Shown here piece after piece: positions 22,148-26,481 of a stretch of DNA of 26,481 nucleotides. The notes below the pieces were generated by a model. It saw nothing but the letters and a program-made list of their open reading frames with translations, made no database searches and was not told the origin of the DNA. Where the stretch lies: contig DCFZ01000060.1 in the NCBI GenBank assembly GCA_002314455.1, positions 13,192 to 39,672 of the forward strand, written 5' to 3'. Source of the DNA: Lentisphaeria bacterium UBA1791. GTDB lineage: Bacteria; Verrucomicrobiota; Lentisphaeria; Victivallales; Victivallaceae. The translations under genes were made by a program, and so were the position numbers. The number at the start of each line of letters is the position of its first letter. The first letter of the stretch is position 1.

Positions 22148-23634
22148 TCGTTGCTTTCCCAATTTTTCACGAGCAACTGCCCGGTCGGAAGTTCGCGGAT
22201 ATAGACGATCGCCCGGTTGGTGTCGGGCGAAAACTGCAAGGTGAGCTTTTCCTGACAGGCGGAAGTCCTGGGCGGCGTGATCTGCAGAACGCGCTTTCCC
22301 GGTTCGGGCGGCAGGGGCAGATGCATCGCGTAGTAATGCCGCGGCAGCGTGATCCAGCGCCGCCATTCGGCGTTGTTGACGTAAGCGCGGCTCGTCGCGG
22401 CGACGGCGACGCCGGCGGAAGCCATCGCGGTAAGCTGAATGGTCGTTTCGGGGATCGCGCTTGCCGCGGCGAGCGCGACGAGCGCGGCATCGTGCGAAAC
22501 CGTCATCTGGATCGTCGATCGCTTGGCGTGGGCGAGCAATCGGGGAAAATCCTGTTGCCAATATTCATCGCGCATCACTTCCGAGAGATCGGCAAGTTTG
22601 GAAGCGGTGCGCCGCGGTTCGTTGCGCCACCCGGCGGAAAACGGGGAAGTCTTTTCGCTCGTATACTCGGGGTAACTCAACTGCCAGTCGGTCGGCACAC
22701 AGCCATCGAGCTCATACGTTTTGGTGACCAAGCCCCAGCCGTCCGGCTTGCCCGACGCCCAAAAGATGCACACGACCTGATCGTCCGGCACCGGACGTTT
22801 GGCAGCGTGGGCAACTTCACGCGGAACGGGGTCGCCGAGCGCCCGGCACAACGCCGCGTAATCTTCCTGATAGAGCGTATTTTTGAGATCGAGCAACACC
22901 AGATACCGCATATCCACGACGGCATCCTGATATTCCCGGTCAAAGCAGTATCCGAGACAGGAAAGGTAAAAGGCGATCGGATTGCAAAAAAGCGGCAGTT
23001 GCGGACGGCGGCGCTGCTGATACTCGGTGTAGGCGTCGTTGACGTCGAGCTGATCAAAAATGCTTTTGGTCATCGAATCCTGAAAAATCTGCGCCATATA
23101 CAAGGGATCGACCACCTTGCCGGAATTTTCCTTTTCATAGGCAAACACTTCCTGATCAACTTCCTGCAAAATGTAGCGGAATTGCTCGACGCGCAAGCGC
23201 CGGATCTCGACCAAGGCGTCCTCGAGAGAATTCTGCGAGAGATAGTAAAATCCCTTGAGCAGATGGAGCATCAGCCGGTCGGTGCGAGTGCCGGTGTAAA
23301 CGGCGGGATTGGGCAGATGATAAAGGGAAACGCCCCAGCCGTCAAAGAGATAGATCGTCTTTTCCGCGCGGTTCAGCGCCGCGATCGCCTCGGGATAACG
23401 CCCGGCGTCGAGGTTGACGCTGCCCGCTTCCAAATGCCAAATGAGAGCCCGTTCGTCGTCCTGACCGGCGAGATCTTCGCTGATCTTGGTCGCCAGGATC
23501 GCCGCCTTTTCCACTTCGCCGCTGTAATAAAGCTGCGCCAGCTTTTCCTGATCTTCCTGGGTGTAGGTCGTGCTGCACCCGGCGATCAAGACGACCAGCG
23601 AGATGATGGAAACAATTTTCCGGCTCCAACGCAT
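22144..23634 (-). CDS. COG3014-like TPR lipoprotein
   Basis: The 496-residue lipoprotein (LIAGC, Cys20) begins with TPR-like helices (YYSGEVEKAAILATKI, LDAGRYPEAIAALNRAEKTI), then a block with PNPAVYTGTRTDRLMLHLLKGFYYL and LEDALVEIRRL, and ends with a region that is mostly beta. This layout matches a family annotated only as COG3014, which in other proteobacteria lies beside LpoB and YcfL; I recall this neighbourhood but cannot check it here. Function is unknown. It follows the tandem CsgG-like gene by 10 bases and overlaps the next gene by four. Confidence 0.8.
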   Translation of the reverse strand: MRWSRKIVSIISLVVLIAGCSTTYTQEDQEKLAQLYYSGEVEKAAILATKISEDLAGQDDERALIWHLEAGSVNLDAGRYPEAIAALNRAEKTIYLFDGWGVSLYHLPNPAVYTGTRTDRLMLHLLKGFYYLSQNSLEDALVEIRRLRVEQFRYILQEVDQEVFAYEKENSGKVVDPLYMAQIFQDSMTKSIFDQLDVNDAYTEYQQRRRPQLPLFCNPIAFYLSCLGYCFDREYQDAVVDMRYLVLLDLKNTLYQEDYAALCRALGDPVPREVAHAAKRPVPDDQVVCIFWASGKPDGWGLVTKTYELDGCVPTDWQLSYPEYTSEKTSPFSAGWRNEPRRTASKLADLSEVMRDEYWQQDFPRLLAHAKRSTIQMTVSHDAALVALAAASAIPETTIQLTAMASAGVAVAATSRAYVNNAEWRRWITLPRHYYAMHLPLPPEPGKRVLQITPPRTSACQEKLTLQFSPDTNRAIVYIRELPTGQLLVKNWESNE

Positions 23635-23644
23635 GCAGTTTTTC

Positions 23645-24991
23645 CTATTGCGCCGCCGGGTAGTTGGGTACGCTCCCCGATGGATCGTTGAGGAAATTCC
23701 CCTCGGCGACCGGATCGGCGATCTGATCGGGGCGGCAAACGGCGCCGACCTTGATCTCGCCGGCGGCCGGCGCCGTCAGTTGTGCGATCGCCATCAAATC
23801 GAGGATCTCGGAAACCTTGCAATGCGCGATCTCCTGCCCCAGCGTCTGTCCGAGCGCCCTGCCCGTTTTGGGGTGCGCGACCGCCTTGCCGCCGCCATCG
23901 CAGACGCGATAAGTCTCGCCGACGAAAACGCCGGAACTGCGCGAAAGATAAAGCGTGTTGCCGTCGACGGCGGCGACGACGAGCGGATCCAAGGTGTCGA
24001 GGATCTTTTTGATCGTCCAGCGCGCCGCGTATTCGCAGAATGCGTCGTTGTAATCGTGGGGCGCCCAGTCGCGGCGGATGTCGGCGGGGATGTCGGTGTT
24101 GCGCAGTTGCAAATGGCCATTGCCCTGGGCGATGATCCTGCCGGTCTTGACTTCGACGATGCGGTATTCCACCCGCGCGGACATCATATAGCGCGCGGTG
24201 GTGACGCCGGCAATCGCGGTCTGCGTGGAAATTTCCCGGATCGAATAATCGGGGATCGAGGTGACGACGAGGTAGTCCGCGGCGCGCAATTCGGAAATCT
24301 TGTGCAGATCGTTGGGATCGATCGTCGAACTAGTCAACAATTGATTTTCGAGGGCGACGCCGCCAAGATCGTTGCGGGTCACGATCTCAAAAAGCGCGGA
24401 CTGCTGAAGTTTCGTCGCCAATTTCGTACCGAATCCCTCGACGATGCGCTCCGACGAACCGTTGCCCTGCGTCGGCAAAATCGCGACGCGCTTGACGCTT
24501 TCGGCGGGGTTTTCCAAAAGGCCCATACGGTCGAGCGCGGCGTCGATGCGCGCATAAACGTGCGGCAGATCGGCGGCGGAAAAAGTTGCCGTCATACCGG
24601 GACGCACCGCCCCCGTCGCGCGGTCGATGACCCGCATCGAAACGACGTAGTTCGCACCGCTTTTCGTCACGGAGTAAACCAAAAGCAGATCGACCGACTG
24701 TTGCGCCAACTGGTTTTGCACTCCGGAGTCAAGAACCATACCGGACTGGTTGAAGGCGTCCTCTTTCAACATCTCGTTGAGCGCGGCGCGTGAAAAAAGC
24801 TGAAACCTGGCGTTCAGTTTGCTTTCGATGTAGTCGCTGATGGCGGAAACTTCGGTGGCGGGCACGGCGTTGTGCACTTTGGGTTCCGCGACGGCGATCT
24901 TTTCGGGAGCGGCATCCTTGAGTGCGGCCGACGCCGAAAACGCGATGCCGAGCGCAACCAAAATTCCGACGAATGAAAACGAACGCATCAT
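23645..24991 (-). CDS. Tandem CsgG-like secreted protein with FlgT-like C-terminal part
   Basis: The 448-residue protein has a Sec signal (1-22, ASA-AL), with no lipobox. Residues 30-155 and 165-310 each have the order of a CsgG/TolB-N-like alpha-beta domain (KIAVAEPKV and KRVAILPTQG as first strands; LLLVYSVTKS and YLVVTSIPDY as middle strands; SMRVIDRATGAV and EYRIVEVKTGRIIAQG as late strands). The last 130 residues (PLVVAAVDGNTLYLSRSSGVFVG and following) resemble the FlgT C-terminal domain. Such proteins sit in the periplasm at the outer membrane; CsgG itself forms a secretion pore as a nonamer, but the pore-forming loops are not recognisable here. GGAGGG (24999-25004) precedes ATG 24991 by 7 bases. 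Confidence 0.72.
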   Translation of the reverse strand: MMRSFSFVGILVALGIAFSASAALKDAAPEKIAVAEPKVHNAVPATEVSAISDYIESKLNARFQLFSRAALNEMLKEDAFNQSGMVLDSGVQNQLAQQSVDLLLVYSVTKSGANYVVSMRVIDRATGAVRPGMTATFSAADLPHVYARIDAALDRMGLLENPAESVKRVAILPTQGNGSSERIVEGFGTKLATKLQQSALFEIVTRNDLGGVALENQLLTSSTIDPNDLHKISELRAADYLVVTSIPDYSIREISTQTAIAGVTTARYMMSARVEYRIVEVKTGRIIAQGNGHLQLRNTDIPADIRRDWAPHDYNDAFCEYAARWTIKKILDTLDPLVVAAVDGNTLYLSRSSGVFVGETYRVCDGGGKAVAHPKTGRALGQTLGQEIAHCKVSEILDLMAIAQLTAPAAGEIKVGAVCRPDQIADPVAEGNFLNDPSGSVPNYPAAQ

Positions 24992-25831
24992 TTACTTGCC
25001 CTCCTGCTCAATATTGCGGTCGATCGCCTGCGCCGCCTGGGCGACGGCGCTTTTCATCAAAGCGGTGAAGCGATCGGAATCGATTTCCTGATGATAAGCC
25101 GTCGTCAACACCCGGTCGTGCCCGGTGAAAACGCCGGAAAAGACAACTTCTTTCGTCTTGACGTCGACCATTTTGACCAAAACGTCCAACTCAAAGATCG
25201 TCGCATCAGTCTGCGCGCCGTAACCGTTGAAACGCGTTTCCTTAGTTCGCAGATCCGCAACGATGCCATACAAAATATGGGTAGCGCCCGTCGAGTCGAA
25301 CATCTTGGCGACAAAAAGCTCGCCCTGCTGGATCTTTTTCATTTCCTCATAAGCGCGCACAACGGATTGATCGTCGATCACTTCGACGGTGTCGTAACGG
25401 CGCAGTTCGGCGGCCATGTAGTCGGCGCCGATGACCGCCGGCCGCATGGGGGAATGGAGCAATTTGTCGTAAAGGCTCAACTGAAGCGCGAGATTGCGGT
25501 CGTTTTCCTTGTTGAGCCGCTCGCGCAAATTGGCGCGATAAGCGCGTTCATCCTCGGCGTCGATCCGGCGGATCTCGCCGAGCATGATGTCGTCCATCGT
25601 GTTGCGGTCTTCCTCGGTCAAGGTATCCATCGGCTGGTGGTTGTGCTCCAACCGATCGGTGAAACGGCTGAAGTGCTGCCCCTGAATGTCGATCGTGGAA
25701 AAAGGAAAGACGGCGATGCGGGGCTTGCCGGAAACGGTAATTTTTTGAGTGGCGGGAGCAGATTCCGCGCCGGCAACGAGGACGCCGCCGAGCGCGAAAC
25801 AGAGGAACGTTGCGATCTTGGCTATTTTCAT
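24992..25831 (-). CDS. CsgG-like secreted protein
   Basis: The 279-residue protein has a Sec signal (1-22, AGA-ES) without a lipidation Cys, and then GKPRIAVFPFS, an YDTVEVIDDQSVVRAYEEM block, ATHILYGIVADLR, and ELDVLVKMVDVKTKEVVFSG, which follow the CsgG fold. Between residues 60 and 130 is a charged helical insert (EEDRNTMDDIMLGEIRRIDAEDERA) unlike CsgG. In Gram-negative bacteria CsgG is the curli export pore and is a lipoprotein; the missing Cys argues against that exact function. The start uses ATG 25831 because AAAGGA lies 7 bases before it, not ATG 25837. It overlaps the end of the first gene and abuts the next one. Confidence 0.75.
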   Translation of the reverse strand: MKIAKIATFLCFALGGVLVAGAESAPATQKITVSGKPRIAVFPFSTIDIQGQHFSRFTDRLEHNHQPMDTLTEEDRNTMDDIMLGEIRRIDAEDERAYRANLRERLNKENDRNLALQLSLYDKLLHSPMRPAVIGADYMAAELRRYDTVEVIDDQSVVRAYEEMKKIQQGELFVAKMFDSTGATHILYGIVADLRTKETRFNGYGAQTDATIFELDVLVKMVDVKTKEVVFSGVFTGHDRVLTTAYHQEIDSDRFTALMKSAVAQAAQAIDRNIEQEGK

Positions 25832-25833
25832 AA

Positions 25834-26238
25834 TCATTTCCTTTCATGGATGATGACTTCGTGGGAGTAAACCGTCGTTTCGTCGACGGCGATCTTTTCG
25901 CGTTTCCGGTCGCGATAGTAACGCCCGCAAACCGTGCGACCGTTTTCCAACATGATGTCGACCCGATAGCTGCCGTCGGGTAATTGTTCGCGGAAAACGA
26001 CGGAAGCGGGTTTGTCGTGATAACCGACCCGGCGCAATCCGGAACGGGCGAGCCGGCATAAATGTTTCTGATCCCCCGCCGGAGCGCTGACGGTCGGGGA
26101 AACGCCCTGTTCGGTGGTTTGGGTAACGGACTTTGGCTTTTTTCGGTTGCACCCCAAAGAAGTCCATACTCCGACAGCGATCAAAAGCGCCAGAATGCCG
26201 ATGGCGGCGACACGTTTCGTCGTAAAGAAATTTTTCAT
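25834..26238 (-). CDS. Unrecognised membrane-anchored or lipoprotein gene, first of the envelope operon
   Basis: I do not recognise this 134-residue product. It has one hydrophobic segment (10-28) after a basic start (MKNFFTTKRVAA), and Cys30 in TSLGC at its end, an imperfect lipobox; it may be a lipoprotein or an anchored protein. A Ser/Thr/Pro-rich linker (35-60) leads to a compact domain with HLCRLARSGLRRVGY, FREQLPDGSYRVDIML and RYYRDRKREKIAVDE, and the two cysteines of this domain (LCRL and TVCGR) could form a disulfide. It is the first gene of the operon, and the CsgG-like gene starts 4 bases before its stop. The ATG 26238 is favoured over the longer frame to 26304, which would pass through the promoter. 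Confidence 0.6.
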   Translation of the reverse strand: MKNFFTTKRVAAIGILALLIAVGVWTSLGCNRKKPKSVTQTTEQGVSPTVSAPAGDQKHLCRLARSGLRRVGYHDKPASVVFREQLPDGSYRVDIMLENGRTVCGRYYRDRKREKIAVDETTVYSHEVIIHERK

Positions 26239-26270
26239 GTTCAAACCCTTATTGGAGCTAAACCGCAGTA

Positions 26271-26299
26271 AATATAGTGCAGTGCAAAGAGAAATGCAA
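26271..26299 (-). promoter_or_regulatory. Promoter of the seven-gene envelope operon
   Basis: TTGCAT (26299-26294), 17 bases, TATATT (26276-26271) on the minus strand, 32 bases before ATG 26238. Confidence 0.75.
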
Positions 26300-26362
26300 G
26301 TCATATTTCAAAATAATTTTGTAATAAAAATAATTTTTTCATAAAAAATGGTGTAAGATCAC
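26300..26362. other. AT-rich gap between divergent transcripts
   Basis: Almost only A and T (runs such as TAATAAAAATAATTTTTTC). No gene is seen; it separates the operon promoter from the tRNA promoter and may bend or help open both. Confidence 0.5.
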
Positions 26363-26391
26363 TTGAAAAGATGGAAAATACGGGTTATCTT
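26363..26391 (+). promoter_or_regulatory. Promoter of tRNA-Ala
   Basis: TTGAAA (26363-26368), 17 bases, TATCTT (26386-26391), ending 13 bases before the mature tRNA 5' end. Confidence 0.7.
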
Positions 26392-26404
26392 ATAAGCACG
26401 ATCT

Positions 26405-26481
26405 GGGGCAATAGCTCAGTTGGCTAGAGCATCACACTGGCAGTGTGAGGGTCGAGAGTTCGAGTCTCTTTTGCTCCACCA
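26405..26481 (+). tRNA. tRNA-Ala (GGC)
   Basis: A full cloverleaf can be drawn by hand: acceptor GGGGCAA with TTGCTCC, D stem GCTC/GAGC, anticodon stem TCACA/TGTGA with loop CTGGCAG (anticodon GGC, reading GCC), T stem GAGAG/CTCTT with TTCGAGT, discriminator A and encoded CCA at 26479-26481. Position 3 is G and position 70 is U, the G3-U70 pair that identifies tRNA-Ala to AlaRS. The window ends exactly at its 3' end. Confidence 0.97.

Noticed and set aside
21979..23691. 570-residue plus-strand open frame opposite the COG3014 gene
   Set aside because: Long only because GC-rich codon use leaves few antisense stops; it overlaps several supported genes and has no family feature.

Overview
The window looks like a chromosomal segment of a Gram-negative bacterium with GC-rich genes and short AT-rich intergenic gaps. 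The Gram-negative envelope is read from many lipoboxes, a DNPR-type (meso-diaminopimelate) MurE, and LpoB/YcfL/BamE-like proteins. A biotin-dependent Na+ pump of the oxaloacetate decarboxylase type suggests an anaerobic or fermentative life. The overall flavour (secreted SGNH and alpha/beta hydrolases, compact AlaRS, Na+ decarboxylase) fits the Verrucomicrobiota/Lentisphaerota side of the PVC group, but this is inference; no taxonomic marker such as rRNA is present.

Layout. (1) 1-4533, plus strand: 3' end of a decarboxylase alpha subunit (oadA-like), oadB with an unusual N-terminal extension, a GT2 glycosyltransferase and an MFS exporter, tightly packed. (2) 4540-9740, minus strand: ymdB, ribBA, an S66 LD-carboxypeptidase, a cation diffusion facilitator and a Gfo/Idh/MocA oxidoreductase, read in that order from a promoter at about 9800. 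(3) 9887-10378, plus strand: a small Sel1-repeat lipoprotein from a back-to-back promoter. (4) 10424-14123, minus strand: an operon of a stand-alone AsnC/RAM domain, a BamE-like lipoprotein, murF and murE, with a near-consensus promoter (TTGAAC-N17-TATAAT). (5) 14237-16503, minus strand: a compact alaS translationally coupled to a STAS-domain gene. (6) 16580-20051: a secreted SGNH hydrolase (minus), a divergent acetyltransferase plus secreted alpha/beta hydrolase pair (plus), and a secreted EEP-family phosphodiesterase (minus). (7) 20101-20394: non-coding, with a five-copy heptamer repeat and a strong intrinsic terminator. (8) 20395-26238, minus strand: a seven-gene envelope operon with a clear promoter and terminator. 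(9) 26405-26481, plus strand: tRNA-Ala(GGC).

The most notable system is region 8. It holds an unrecognised membrane or lipoprotein gene, a CsgG-like secreted protein, a tandem CsgG-like protein with a FlgT-like tail, a COG3014-type TPR lipoprotein, and two paralogous LpoB-like lipoproteins on either side of a YcfL lipoprotein. I count about five copies of the CsgG/LpoB-type fold in one transcription unit. An outer-membrane or periplasmic complex, perhaps regulating peptidoglycan synthesis, is a reasonable hypothesis but is not shown by sequence alone. Other points of interest are the extended OadB, the AlaRS that lacks both the C-Ala domain and the editing-side beta-barrel, an Asn-to-Asp change in the metal site of YmdB, and the inverted murF-murE order beside a BamE-like gene.
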